Source: Diplosphaera chodatii (lineage: Eukaryota; Chlorophyta; Trebouxiophyceae; Prasiolales; Stichococcaceae). From it: DNA of 64,000 bases. The translations under genes were made by a program, and so were the position numbers. Under the pieces are notes generated by a model, which was not told the origin of the DNA, searched no databases, and saw only the letters and a list, made by a program, of their open reading frames with translations. Positions 11,714-23,846 of this stretch are shown in pieces. Position 1 is the stretch's first letter. The number at the start of each line of letters is the position of its first letter. The stretch covers positions 1,302,001 through 1,366,000 of the forward strand of contig JAALGY010000030.1 in NCBI GenBank assembly GCA_032358165.1, written 5' to 3'.

Positions 11714-13010
11714 TCATGCATTTACAGCCGTCTCGTGGATCGTGATCTGCAGCAGTGCCGCCGAGTGACAAGGATCATTTGCACCAAGTGTGCATATGGT
11801 GGTATGCATTGGGCCATGCATCAGCACACCTGCAGCATGACAACTGCGCCCACCTTTCTCCTGTCCAGTGTCAGCAGAATTGCCGCTTCAGGGTCGTCGT
11901 GTAATACAGTCAGCGCTTTTGCTGCCTCCCGGGGGTCCTTCCGCCACCCGCGCCGAAAGCCATACAAGTGTATCATGGCGACCGGCGGCTTGCAGAACAT
12001 GACTGTACGTAGGGCTGCATCAAGACCAGGATACAATTTCAATTTGATAGCAGCACAGCAAGCTGCTGGCTCCAACACTGGGCGATGGGTCTTCGCAGGC
12101 TGCACGAGCCCGAAAAGCAGCATTGTTGGGACATCCAGTGCCCACCTGCATAGCCTGTTGTCGGCCTCCCGCCCGCTGGCATGTCCAGCCAGCGCTGTTC
12201 ATACCAGGTACGGCGCGGCAGATGGACAATGTCAGCGTCCAAACCGCTGGCTGTCAGCCGCTGCTGCAGCATGCTGACGCTGTCCTCCTGCCCGCCAAAC
12301 ACCAGGACCCCCTTGAGATCCGGGTTCCCCTGCAGACATCACCTTGGATCGGACCTGTCCTGTGCTCAACCGTGCATCAGCCTGTGTCCCACATTCTGAC
12401 GCACCGCACCTGCCCGACTGCCTGCCAATTGACAGCCTCTGCAGCTTCCACGGTACTGCTGTTGGGCTGCTGCGCCTGGACCACCCAGGTCGTGAATGGA
12501 TCGCCAGCCTTCAGGCCGCGCAGGCTGTCTATCCGCACGGTCATGTTCATGCCATGCAGCTCGCGGCGGTATGCATCAGTAAGTGGCTCATTGCCTGCCG
12601 TGGAGAGCAGCCAGCGCGTCAGTACCTGCTTCCAACATTAGAAGATGCCACTGATCAACACCACCAACGTGCTCACCGACAATGGCAATGTTGAAGGCCC
12701 ATGGCGCTCGCTTTGGCGGCCGGAAGAGGCGACAGTATGAGGCCTCATCTGCCGGCGAGATGCTGTCAGCTGTCCCTTTGGACTGGAGCTGCGCTACGTC
12801 AGCAAATGCTTGCTGCGTGCTGCTGCCACCCAGACTCGACAGCAGGACCAGCAGCAAGGTCAAAACGGCAGCGCCTACTGCCGTTTGCCTGCCTCTCCCT
12901 GGCACCAGGCTGTGGCGCCAGCGTGCGAGAGCTGCTGGCCGCAGTAGTCCCTTGTGTGGCGGGCCACTGCTCACAGGCAGGGTTGACTGCCTCGTGCCAA
13001 CCCCAAGCAT
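11714..13010 (-). CDS. GT29 family sialyltransferase-like glycosyltransferase
   Basis: Predicted Golgi type II membrane glycosyltransferase. Exon 1 (12677-13010) encodes a basic N-terminus, a hydrophobic signal anchor (AVLTLLLVLLSSL), a stem, and the start of sialylmotif L. A GTGAGC donor joins to exon 2 (12410-12594), giving AFNIAIVGNEPLTDAYRREL and then NMTVRID. PFTTWV then matches the family's SRTT region. A third exon carries VLVFGGQED and TWYEQRWLDM and ends RPTTGYA; skipping an intron gives ALRTVMFCKPP and HLYGF, so PTTG...HLYGF reads as sialylmotif S. The last exon ends ITIHETAVNA, with an H-x-E arrangement where the family's terminal motif is expected. Donor and acceptor substrates cannot be inferred; plant and algal GT29 proteins are generally not proven to use sialic acid. 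The gene starts next to the CDF gene in divergent orientation. Confidence 0.72.
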
Positions 13011-13504
13011 TCAGTGCAGGCACCGCAGTATGTGCGTGCCAACGTGTGTTTTGAAGCGAATCATCTGTCGCCGTGTTGCATGACTGCAGTTGAGCAAGTG
13101 TTCGACTTGGGACTGTTCAACGTCAACGCCAGTGCAACGAGCCGATGTGTCAAACACTCAATGATTGTGCTGCATGCGACCACCTGCACAAGCATGCCAA
13201 TCCAAGACGATCTTTGTACAGCACATGTTGTACGACATGCCTCTGTTGCTTGTCGATGTCCGGGTATCCGGGCATACGCGCACCAGCATCCAGTCATCAT
13301 TACCCCTTTGACGACCCATGCATCGGCTGCAGAGTCTGGTCACTCTGGCACCTGGATCCAGGCTGTTCAATACTGATCTGCAGCACATGGTGTGCTAGTT
13401 CACAACCGCACCCTGCTGTGAACTGCCTACGGATGCATGCGCGCCTTATCTAGAGCATCACAGCTGCCCAGCATCAGATGTGACACCACACATGTGAGTG
13501 ACCC
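13011..13504. other. Divergent intergenic region (GT29-like / CDF)
   Basis: About 490 bases between two start codons on opposite strands. It is a likely shared promoter region; I found no TATA box or repeat worth naming. Confidence 0.5.
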
Positions 13505-16184
13505 ATGGCGTCGGCTCTCGAGGCGCATGCAGTAGACATCCCCGCGGGCGACCTAGAAGACATAGGCACCACCAGCCTCAACAGGCGGTCCGCCAGATGG
13601 GACCGCCGTATGCTCAGGCAGCCTTCGTCTGTCGTTGTCATCCGGAGCAATGTGGGCCCCTCACGGGGTGCTGATGCCGGTGCCGCTTTCGAGGACGCTG
13701 GGGCGGCGACCCCTTTGCTGATCAGGTGCACGCACTCTGCGTGGTCAGAACAGGCGTTTTGCCTGCAAAGGAAGCTTTCTGCGCTGCATGTTGCTGCACT
13801 GAAGGCTGGGTGTCCTGCCGTGGACACCCTCTTTTGCCGATTGCAGTGCCAACGATGGTGAACCATCCCTGCGTGTCACCACACATGAGATCGATGGCGG
13901 TGCGCCTGCGGACAGTGATTTTGAAACCCAGATCACGTAACAAGCATCAGGCTTGACATACTATTATGTTCTGTAGTGCCAGCTGATCCGTTGTAGCTTG
14001 CCAGGTGCACCGTCAGCCGGTTTCGTTCATGCCATTGCCAGCTTTGTTTGCAGGTGGGCGCAAAACCTGAGTCTGGCGGCAAACATGCTGCTGCTTGTCA
14101 TCAAGGCGTTCGCCTTCATGGTATCGGGTACGTGAGCTTGTCCAAACGTCATACTGACCACACATGATGCCTGTTCGCCTGCAACTGACTTGCGCTTCAA
14201 CGCTGCTGGTTGACAGACACATGCGACGCAACGCCTGATCGCCTTGCTGTCGCGTATGCAGGGTCCTTTGCAGTACTTGCATCAATGGCGGACTCCGGTG
14301 TCGACCTTGCCAGCCAGGTGGTTTTGTATCTCTGCAACAGGTGGGCCTGCTCGTGTTCTTTCAATGGCTTGGCATCATGTAGCCGCCTGGGATTGACCTG
14401 CTTGAACTAGTGTGCACAGGGCGATGCGACAGCCCTCGGCAAAGTATCCTATTGGGCGATCTAGGCTAGAGACGGTCAGTCCTGCAGGAGTGTCTGCTGC
14501 ACTCTTGTCCACGATATCAATTTGGCCGACATGTGGACAGCGGGTGACTTCAGACTGCAGGTGGGTGTCATCGGCTGCGCGCTGATTATGGCGGTCAGCA
14601 GCTTTGAGGTCATGCGGGCATCGTTCGGCACTTTGATCGACTTTTGGAGGCATGGTGCGTTCAAGCATGCACTGCATGCACATGCCAGTGCCCTCATGCC
14701 ACATCCTCGTCCTAATCCGACAGTCATCGGCTTTGCACAGGTGTCACACCGCACATTGACATGAACCCCCTCATGTACATCATCCTTGGTGCAGCCACAG
14801 GCATCAAGGTGAGGCCTCTGTCTCTTGCAGAGAGTATCGCGGTCAACAGCACGCCACGCTGATCATTAACCTTTGGATGGCGCCCCAACAGGTGTTGCTG
14901 TACTTCTACTGCGTGGCCTACGCAAAACGCTCGCCATCCATCGAGGCGCTAGCAGAGGACCACAGGTCCACTTGCATCGTCGGTCGTTTCCAGATGCAAC
15001 GGACATTCCTGGTTTGGACACCTCTGGGCAATGCCTTGACACTGGCAAGCTCGCTGCCTGTAGGAATGACGTCCTTTCCAACACAGTTGCCATACTCACT
15101 GCCTTTGTCGCCACCAGGAACAGGTGGGCAATCCCGACACTGCCGAAAGTTCGTGCTGTTGTCGTCGTTGCTGTCACCACTTTACATGTGCTGGTGGCCT
15201 CCGCAGGGATCTCTGGTGGGTGGATGCAGTGGGAGCCATCCTTCTTTCAGCTTACATTGTATGGTGCTGGACGATGATTGCCACAGAGCAAATCAACCAC
15301 ATGGTCTGCAGTTGCTTACGTCCACTGCATTGCATGAGTGTGCGGTTCAACCTCGCTCGGGGGAAGGAGCGTGCCGAGCACGCTCATGACTAAATGCCAT
15401 GGAAACCCTGTTGCTGCACAGGTGGGCAGGGGCGCACCAGAGGACTATCTGGGATTCCTGCAGACCCTGGCCAACATGCATGACGAACGGCTCAAGTTGG
15501 ACGAGATGAGGGCGTACCACTTTGGACAGCGCTATCTGGTAGAGCTCGAAGTGATCCTACCAGCGGACATGTCGGTGCGGGAGTCGCATGACATAGCGCT
15601 TGGGCTACAACACAAGGCAAGAGTTGCTTTTGAAGCTGAGAAGTGACAGGTGCCGGTTTGGACGACAAGCCTCACCAACTGATGCTGTACCAGGCTTTTT
15701 CAAACGGATTTCACTCACACATGTGCAGATAGAGGCTCTAGAAGAGGTGGAGAGGTGAGAGCGCCATCGCCCTGTCATTGGCCTGGCCATTGCCAGCAGA
15801 GGTGGATTGAGACGCTATCAGCACTGCCACGAGGCAAACAGGCTTGCATTGGCATCGTATGCCATACGGTGTGCTGGTCGCAGGTGTTTTGTACATGTGG
15901 ACTACGCAGAGCGCCTGGAGCCAGAGCACAAGATCGGGCGGTGCGCTGCGCCCATGGCTGTATTGCACACTTTGTATGCAGCGTCATACACCACCACGAC
16001 CGCATGTAAAAGCAGCGCTATGATCTGGGTGATCATGCATCCCTTCAGGAACTTGCAGCTGGGGCGTGGCATGAACGAGCCTCATGATAGTGTCAGAGAC
16101 CAAGTGCCAACCTTTGAGAGCCACAGCAGCGGCAAGGCTGCAGCACCGCTTGCGCCGATTTCAGATTCGGCAAGCTCACAGTGA
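13505..16184 (+). CDS. Cation diffusion facilitator, Mn-type (MTP8-11-like)
   Basis: Proton-coupled divalent-metal exporter, most like the Mn-CDF group of plant MTPs, expected in a vacuolar or Golgi membrane. The ATG at 13505 opens a polar N-terminal region of about 70 residues. TM1 reads NLSLAANMLLLVIKAFAFMV; TM2 follows with FAVLASMADSGVDLAS, where DSGVD supplies the metal-site D-x3-D pair. YPIGRSRLETV is the conserved loop after TM3, then SSFEVMRASFGTL. TM5 contains EDH joined across an intron to RNDVLSNTVAIL, the second metal-site pair. TM6 is WWVDAVGAILLSAYIVW. The cytosolic C-terminal domain includes RAYHFGQRYLVELEVILP and, in the last exon, FVHVDYAERLEPEHK. Family members usually stop soon after this; here the frame stays open to 16184, so the last 80 or so residues may be mis-modelled 3' sequence. 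Confidence 0.85.
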
Positions 16185-16994
16185 CCGCTCGATGGACACG
16201 ACACTTTCAGCAGTGTTCATTGCTACACATTGAGGCCACAAACATTGCATTCATTGCTAGCATGAAGCAAGGCTTGGGCAACATTGGTGGTGCATCTCCG
16301 TGGTCAAATCGAACAGCTGTTGATGCTCGGCTCCAGAAGAGAACCGAGCACTTCTTGCCCAGCTGAGCATGGGGAAACAACAATTATGGGACGCTCATCG
16401 CGGTTTGCACTGTGTCCAGCCTTGAACTGGTGGGTCGCCCCCACAGGACCCACTCCCGGTGCGAATCAAACATCTGGGCTTGCGGTGCAACGTCGCGAGA
16501 CTGGCTGCAATGGCGTGCGGCAGTACCTGACCCCAGGGACCTCCTGGCCACTGCCAGGGTGCAGCCCCCCTGCCCAACGTTCAGCGACCCGCCACGCCCA
16601 TCCTGTGCGCACACTTGCATGCTTGTGTATGCTACTGTACGGTGTTTCAGCGTCGTGCATCAGGAGAAGCAGCGCTTGGACCGGCAAGTGTTTGTACCGT
16701 TGATCTGGTTGCCAGACAAGCTCGACTGATGTGCAGCAGGCGAGCCACCGGCTCTGCGGAGGCCATCCAGATCGCTGTTCTGGTGACACCGGGCGGCCTG
16801 GGCTGCTGACAGGGCGCCTCCGTGGCTTGGCACGAACAACACTGGCTGGTGGTGTGTAACAAGGTGTGGTATTTGTGTGTCTCTAGCTGCTGCTTGCAAG
16901 CGACGGAGCCTGAGCGTTGATACATATGCCTCATTCACACACACTTTCATGCCAGTGTCGGAGGCTTTGACACCCGGATCAATGCTGCGCACAG
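16185..16994. other. Intergenic, CDF 3' / TM9SF 5'
   Basis: About 810 bases between two co-directional genes. ORFs present on both strands show no recognisable motif, so I read it as CDF 3' UTR plus the TM9SF promoter. Confidence 0.45.
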
Positions 16995-19900
16995 ATGGTG
17001 GGGCTGAGGCGGGCAGCTGGCCTGGCCGTGGTGTGCAGCCTGGTGCTGGGGGCATCGGCGTATTACCTGCCCGGCACATACCCCCGCGAGTTTGCGGCCG
17101 GCCAGCATGTGCAAGGTGCCCTGGCCCACGACAAACGATAGACCTGCGCATCCCCCTGACCGCGAGGTCTTGGTGAGGCCTTGCTGCGCCGTGTCCCGCA
17201 CACTGAGCAACCAACACCCCTGCCTGCAGCGGACGTCAACTCCCTCATATCGCCGGAGACGGAGCTGCCGTTCGACTACTACTCGATGCCGTTCTGCTGG
17301 CCGCCAGAGGGCATCCGCAGCTCGATGGGCTCCATCAACCCCGGCACCATCCTGATGGGCTCGCGCATCGAGAACTCGCCCTACAACTTCTCCGTGAAGG
17401 TGAGGTGTCCGTACGAGGCATCCAGTGAGGTGCCCACCGCAGCATGTGCTTGTCATCAGGATCATATACCGATTCACGCAAGCGCACTCGGCTTCACGCT
17501 TTCCCCAAACCCTGGTGCAGCTTGACGAGAAGACCAAGACGGTGTGCAAGCCGGCTGGCTACGCCGAGGCGCTGACAGCAGACGAGGCAGAGGTGAATCG
17601 ACATGATAGAATGTGTGCATGCGTCCTGTGTGTTTCCTGCACGCAGCCATGGTAAAGCATCACATTGGCACGCTGTCGAATGCAGGATCTGAAGTCCAAA
17701 ATCGAGACGCGGTATCGGGTGCGCCTGATTTTGGACAACCTGCCGATCACAACATACGACTTGGAGCGCGGCCCCGAGTCGGTCCGCCCTGGTGGGTTGC
17801 TGCAGTCTGCAGTTTGCATGCCCGCACTGTTGATTGCATGCAACGTGCTCACCAGCACATCATCTCGCTGCCCGACCTGCAACAGCGAAGCCGCTGGCAC
17901 ATCCTAGGGACTGAGCTTCGAAAATTGACTCTGTGACTCTGCAACCTGCAATCAGGTTTCGACCTGGGCTTCTGGGCGGACAACCGCCATTTCATCAACA
18001 ACCACCTGATGTTCAAGATCCTGGTGTACAAGGCCAATGGGCAGTACACCAAGGCACGCAAGCGGTATGAGGAGATGGAGGCGGCGTCCGTGGTGGAGGT
18101 GCGGCGCATTGCAGCATGAACTTTACTCCTGGCTGCAGTGCACACGTCGACCTTTGCTGTGGCATGCCGTTGCAAGTGTGATACCCGGCATGCAGGGTGG
18201 CGCCAGGAAGCTGCAGTCGGTGGATGGTCTGGCAGCACCTTCGGCTGATGGTCGCCAGCTCAAGGCTCTCTGGAGCAAGAAGGCTGCACCCCCGCCGCCC
18301 ATGCCTGCGTTCGGCAAGGAGGACCCGATGTGAGTGGATGATACGCCGTTGAGCATGCCACCAGACTGTTCGGATGGCAAAGCCTGCAGCTTCCACAGCT
18401 GCATGTTGTATCTATCAACCAAGCAAGCCTCTGCTCTGCGTATCTCATCCAGGTACATGATTGTGGGCTTTGAGGTGGTGCCATGCTCTATCCACCGCAA
18501 CCCGGGGGCGCGCCTGGAGGACATCCCGTGCCCCATGAGCCCAGATGACCCCGATGCACCCAAGCCCATGGAAGTCACAAAGGGTGCGTCATGACCGTGC
18601 CTGGCACGAGTGAGTTCGGTATGCCTCTGCATGGATCAGCAAGCTGAGCAGCACATTGGCCAGCCACTTGCTTATTCGCTCACTGATTGCGCTGCAGGTG
18701 CCAAGATCACATACACATACGATGTGTTCTGGGAGGAGAGCAAGATTGCGTGGTCCTCACGCTGGGATGCATACCTCAAGATGCCAGGGGGCAGGGTGAG
18801 CATCTCGGGCAGCGATCCGTGTTGCCTCAAGTCCACCTGTGAGCCACACCCAGTACGTCACCCACTCTTGGTGTCTGAACACCGTGCTCTGTACCTCTGC
18901 AGGTGCACTGGTTCAGCATCCTGAACTCCATGATGGTGGTCGTCGTCATGTCCTGCATTGTGGCCATGATCATGATGCGCACCATCCGCAAGGACCTTGC
19001 GCAGTACGAGTCCCTCATCGTCGACTCCGGCGGTGCGTCGGCAGTCCCCGTCCTGCAGTCAACCGCTGGTTTCGCGTCCATCAGTCGCGGCTACAGCTTG
19101 CATGTGCTTGCCGCTCTGATGGCGTGTGTGTCACATGTGTGTCATGTCGCCGGCGTGATGACACTCACTCAAGGCGGCTGGTGCGTGGGGTGCTGCAGGG
19201 CAGCAGGCGGAGCTGGAGGAGAGCGGCTGGAAGATGGTGTCGGGTGACGTCTTCCGCACGCCCAAGGACCCGCTGCTGCTGTGCGTGGAGGTCGGCTCCG
19301 GCGTGCAGATCTGCGCCTCCGCCTTCATCACGCTGCTCTTCGCCGCCCTCGGTGAGCACAACCGTCCAGGAAGGATACAGTGCGGGGCACCGGAGTGCAC
19401 CACTCCACGGAGTGGCTGTGTCGGGCGCTCCCTCCTGAACCAGGCAGCTCTTTGCACTGAGGCGCTGGTGTGGGTGTGATGCTCGACTTCTCTGATGAGG
19501 CATTTCGATCTGTGCAGGCTTTCTGTCGCCGGCGTCTCGTGGGGCGCTGCTGACGGCGCTGCTGGTGATGTACCTGCTGCTGGCTGTGGCAGCCGGCTAC
19601 GCGGCTGTGTACATCTGGGGCATGATCAATCGGTCGTATGAGGGCTGGTACAACGTCTGCTGGCGTGTCTCCTGCTACTTCCCAGGGATCACCCTTGGTG
19701 AGGCGGACACCTGCTTGGTGTCACAAGTGCAAGACTGCTACCACACCTGCGCTTTTGTGACGAGGAGCGTTGTCAATGCTTCCTGTTGCCCATGTGCGTC
19801 TGGCGTCGCTACAAAGGCGCTCCTCAAATGTGGCCCTGGATGTGCGCAGGCGTGCTGTCAGTGCTGAACCTGCTGATCTGGCACACGGGCTCCAGCGGTG

Positions 19901-21189
19901 CCATCCCCCTGGGCGCCTTCTTCAGCCTGGTGTCCCTGTGGTTCATCATCTCCATCCCCCTCTGCTACTCTGGTGCGGCTATTTCCTCAGCCACAGCAGG
20001 TTGTGTATGCCATGAGAATGCAGCGGATTGTATCACACAAGCTGCTCAGTCCGACACAGTCCAATCCGACAGCATCCTGCATCCTTGGCAACCAGAAGAG
20101 GCGCTGATGAGATGAGAGTGCTGTGCATGGACATCAGGCGGCCTGCTGGCGGCAAGGCAAGAGATCAAGCAGTACCCCACGCGCACAAACCAGATCCCGC
20201 GGCACATACCGCCGCCCCACTGGGCCAGCCACCCCGCGGTGCTGTTCCTGGCCGCCGGCCTGCTGCCCTTCGGCACCATCTTCGTGGAGCTGTACTTCGC
20301 CATGACCTCCATCTGGCAGGGGTAGGCCCTGTCATTGTAGCCTGCAAGTGATCATGTCAGCATGTGCACCATCAGAACGGCCTGCTGCACGTCAATATCA
20401 TCAATCCCTTAGTTGGCCTGGTCTGACCCATCTTGTGTTGTCACTGCAGATACTTCTACTATGTGCGCCCTCTGCCGTACCTGCTTGTCATCTGGATCCT
20501 CTGCATGTCACCGTGCTGCCATTACTGAGGCACAACCCTGGTGCTTCAACACATTGTTCAAGCAACCTGAGCAAACATCCGTCAACATGAGCACTTGCCC
20601 GCAGATCTTTGGCTTCCTGTTCCTGGTGGGCATCCTGACGACAGTCATCACTGTGGAGGTTTCCATCGTGTGCACCTACGTGCAATTGTGCGCTGAGGAC
20701 TACCTCTGGTGGTGCGCCTCCGCTTCGCCCTCGCGGCTGCTGCAGCATAGCTCCTGGAAGGGCCTGTGCATATGTGCTGTCGCATGCAGTGGAGTTGGCA
20801 GTGCCACGCTGAATGCACTCAGTCCTCAGCTGTGATTGCGCTCTTCTCCACAGGTGGCGGTCATTCGTGCGTGGCGGCAGCGTGGCATTCTATGTGTTCC
20901 TGTACTCGCTCGGCTTCATGTTCAACACGCTGCACCTGCTGTCGGGCGGCCTGTCCGTGATACTGTACCTCATCTACATGGGCCTCATGGTCTGGGGCAT
21001 CTACCTGGCATTCGGCACCATCGGCTTCCTGTGAGTGCACCTGATGCTGATGCATGTGCATCGATGCAACATCGTCTCTTCGCTTGCCAATGTCTCACGT
21101 GTGGGCTGCAAGAACTCTCATCGTGTGTTGCTTGCAGGTGCTCCTTCTGGTTCACATACAGCATCTATGACTCTGCCAAGCAGGCATAG
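16995..21189 (+). CDS. Transmembrane 9 superfamily protein (nonaspanin/EMP70)
   Basis: Nine-pass endomembrane protein of Golgi and endosomes. The ATG at 16995 gives a signal peptide (VGLRRAAGLAVVCSLVLGAS) followed by YYLPGTYPREFAAG, the usual start of the mature protein. The lumenal domain follows in several exons: LPFDYYSMPFCWP, MGSRIENSPYNF, GFDLGFWADNRHFINNHL, KITYTYDVFWEES and IAWSSRWDAYLKM. The first membrane span is ILNSMMVVVVMSCIVAMIMM with RTIRKDLAQY after it. Later exons give the eight-span bundle, including SGWKMVSGDVFR, RSYEGWYNVCWR, QIPRHIPPPHW and CTYVQLCAEDYLWWWRSF. Length and order fit the family. The C-terminus ends SFWFTYSIYDSAKQA; the K-x-D/E Golgi signal common in plant members is absent. 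TAG at 21187-21189. Confidence 0.93.
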
Positions 21190-21477
21190 GGCGGGCACAG
21201 GCAGTGATCGGCTGTGGCTGTCTCTACCTTCGGTGTCGGTGCAGCAAGCTGTCTGTGGTTCCGCTGCAGACTGTTTGCCACGCAACTTTCGGAAACAACT
21301 AGACCGTCTCTTCGCCTTGTTTGATGAGATCGACACTTGCTGAGATTGCTATTCGGCAAACACACGCTCAGAAATCACAAACTACCCATACAGAGCTACT
21401 CAAGCTGAAGCACATCGTGTTACACCAGATCAACATAGGGTCAATCAGTACAGGCGGCCTGCCAGCAGTGGGTTGTC

Positions 21478-22737
21478 TCACTCACTCCGCTGCTTGTCCC
21501 GTGTCTTGAAGATGTCGTCCCACCGGTCCAGCAGCCGCTTGTCAAGGTCATCCTCTGCAAGTCGGCCACAATACATTGGATGATAAATCGGTGTTGGGAA
21601 GGGCGCCATGCTCAGGGGCTGCTGAGTCCCGTGCCTTTCGCATGTAGGCATATTGCAGAATGTGGCGGTTGCACACATGATACAGCAGCACCTTGCTCAT
21701 CCTGGCCTGGCAAAGGCCGCCGCTGGCCCGCGCTGAGCTGCTTGCGGCGAGCCGACTGCGCAGCGGCTGCCACCGGCTTGGCGACTGCCTTCTGGATCTG
21801 GGTTGCCAGCTGCGAGATGCCGGGCACCTCCAGCCGAACGGGCTCCGTGGCTGCAATGCGCTCAATCTGCAGAGATGGCCACACTGCCCTCACGTTCCTC
21901 GTTTTGGTTCCAGCCTGACGTCTGAGATTTGCAGGTCGACGATGTCAACAAATGTGCAGCGGGAAAGCCGTCCAACAGCAAGCAATGCCGACGACTGATG
22001 CATCTTTGTCACTACCTCGAGCAAGGTGCATCTATATCTGCACCTGCACATGGATGGCGCCCAGGATGAGCATCAGCCCCGTGAACCCATCCAGCTGAAG
22101 GTTGTGAAGCACCCATGGCAGGCCGTACGCCGCAGCCAGGGCGTAGTACAGGCCTGGGTCCTCGCCGTCCAGCCCCTTGAACACCCATGCCTGCATGAGA
22201 GTATGACGTTAGATCACCATCACGTGATCTGCCTAAATCTGGCAACCAATGCGCACCACCGGTGCGGTGGCATGCTGTGCCTTGCACATGTCACCAGCAG
22301 CTTACAAGCTGAGATTCATAGCACACCGTCCAGTTGACGTACGGCAGGAAGCTGACAGCACTCATGACGCCGAACACGAAGTCATCTTCGGAGGTTTCCG
22401 CATTCACGGTGCGGTCTGCATTCTGTTCTGCTGCCTTCCCGGTCAGCAGCGGCAGTGCTGAGAGCGCGATGCCGCCGACAGCCGCCGCCAGGATGGCGGT
22501 CTCCGCCACAGAGGTTACGAGACTGGCGCGCACTGGGCAGCAGGTGCTGCTGCGGCGCCGCAGGATGCAGCACTGCCTCAGCGCTGCCGGCACAGCAGGC
22601 CTGTGGGTGATGTCCCCGCTGTTGCTTCGAAGCTCACACTTGACGGGTCGCAGCACAGCAACGGACATGTGCATGGCGTGAAGAGACATGCTGCCGATCA
22701 TGCACGTTGGAATATGCAGATCGGCACTGCTTTTCAT
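21478..22737 (-). CDS. Predicted plastid membrane protein of unknown function
   Basis: Minus-strand gene of about four exons. The first (from the ATG at 22737) is Met/Ser/Arg-rich with RRRSS and CCPVRAS, typical of a chloroplast transit peptide, then a hydrophobic stretch AILAAAVGGIALSALPLL and an acidic link ending SAVSFLPYVNWT. The next exon reads AWVFKGLDGEDPGLYYALAA, YGLPWVLHNLQLDG and a second hydrophobic stretch LMLILGAIHVQ. A third holds IERIAATEPVRLEVPG and QIQKAVAKPVAAAAQ; the last ends AEDDLDKRLLDRWDDIF followed by a basic tail and TGA. I do not recognise a named family. Two or three membrane spans and plastid targeting are inferences from composition. It could start at an inner Met about 16 codons later. 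Confidence 0.6.
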
Positions 22738-23190
22738 CGACAGATGCCACTGAGCACGTCAGCGTGCAAGCGCATGTTTGTACTTCGTGGACACTTTGCT
22801 GACACTTTGTTGTGACTGTTTGCATTTGGGGGATGCAGGTGCCATCCCGCCATGCACCCTGGTCACGTGATGCTGTGCAAAACATGGCCGAGGTACCAAC
22901 TCTTGGCTGGGTCACTCATGCAGTGGTACACGCCTCAACAGCCGAGTAGCATCTTATAATTACTCGGGTGGATTTCATTGCGTCAAAATGTAGTGACCGC
23001 CAATTTGAGGATGTGTGGTGCACAGCTGATTTTCAACTGAAACGGCAGGTGCAGTTGTGAATTACGAAGCAAGCGGTGAGAGTGGCACTCGCATGGTCAG
23101 CAGGCTACTTGGTTGTGACCTTGACACCATCGCTAGTAGGCAGAGATCACCAGGCGACGTTGCAATGCAACACGCCGGCATGGCGCTCTG
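22738..23190. other. Divergent intergenic region (plastid membrane protein / CTF8)
   Basis: About 450 bases between opposite-strand starts, more AT-rich than its neighbours (for example around 22950-23040). A shared promoter is likely; no specific element recognised. Confidence 0.45.
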
Positions 23191-23775
23191 ATGGTCTGCA
23201 TCACCGTGCAGCAGCTATCTGCAAGCCACGAGCCACCCTCGTGGTGCATCATTGAGCTGCAAGGGACGATCGAGCGGCTTGTGCAGCCGGAGGCAGGCGG
23301 CTCACTGGATCTTGGCACGCTCTGCATACCACCGCTTGTACGTACTCTCGCCTTCTCTTTGGGTGCTCAGCCTGCGAGGCCATAGGAAGCCGATGCACCG
23401 AGCCCATGTATCTGGAATGCTGCCGATGCTGGACGTTGACCTGATGCATGCAGAGTTCGGATGTGGTGCATCTGACGCTGGGATCGCACCAGCTGGAGGG
23501 CAAGCTGGTTCCGCTCAAGAAGCCGCTGGCAATCCTCGACTTCACTGCCGACACCAGCAAGCTGGACGGCATGGAACAGCGCTGTCAGGCGAGCAACTGG
23601 TCTGAGTTTTGAACGAACTTGCCTATGTTCTGCGGTAGCTGGTCAAAGCACAGAGTGTACACCTATATCAACTGAGGTATTGTGTGTGGTTGTTTCCAGA
23701 TCGTCGGCGTGATCCGGCACAAGTACATATTCAAGACCAGGCCGAAGCCGCTGATCACGAAGCTCAGCAAGTGAC
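23191..23775 (+). CDS. CTF8: Chromosome transmission fidelity protein 8 (alternative clamp-loader subunit)
   Basis: CTF8 joins CTF18 and DCC1 in the alternative RFC complex that loads PCNA and supports sister-chromatid cohesion. Three exons fit the family length of roughly 120 residues. Exon 1 (ATG at 23191) contains WCIIELQGTIE and LDLGTL. Exon 2, after a GTACGT donor and TGCAG acceptor, gives SSDVVHLTLGSHQLEGKLV and LKKPLAILD, the core signature. Exon 3 gives IVGVIRHKYIFKTRPKPLI. The second intron appears to use a GC donor (CAG/GCGAGC) with a TTCCAG acceptor, which keeps the frame exactly. The gene is convergent with the EF-hand gene, stops about 70 bases apart. Confidence 0.88.
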
Positions 23776-23846
23776 ATCGTCTGATAGCGGTGCACAAGGG
23801 CCTAGTGCCACACATGATATGCTGCTGTGGAGGATGGCCGTTGGCG

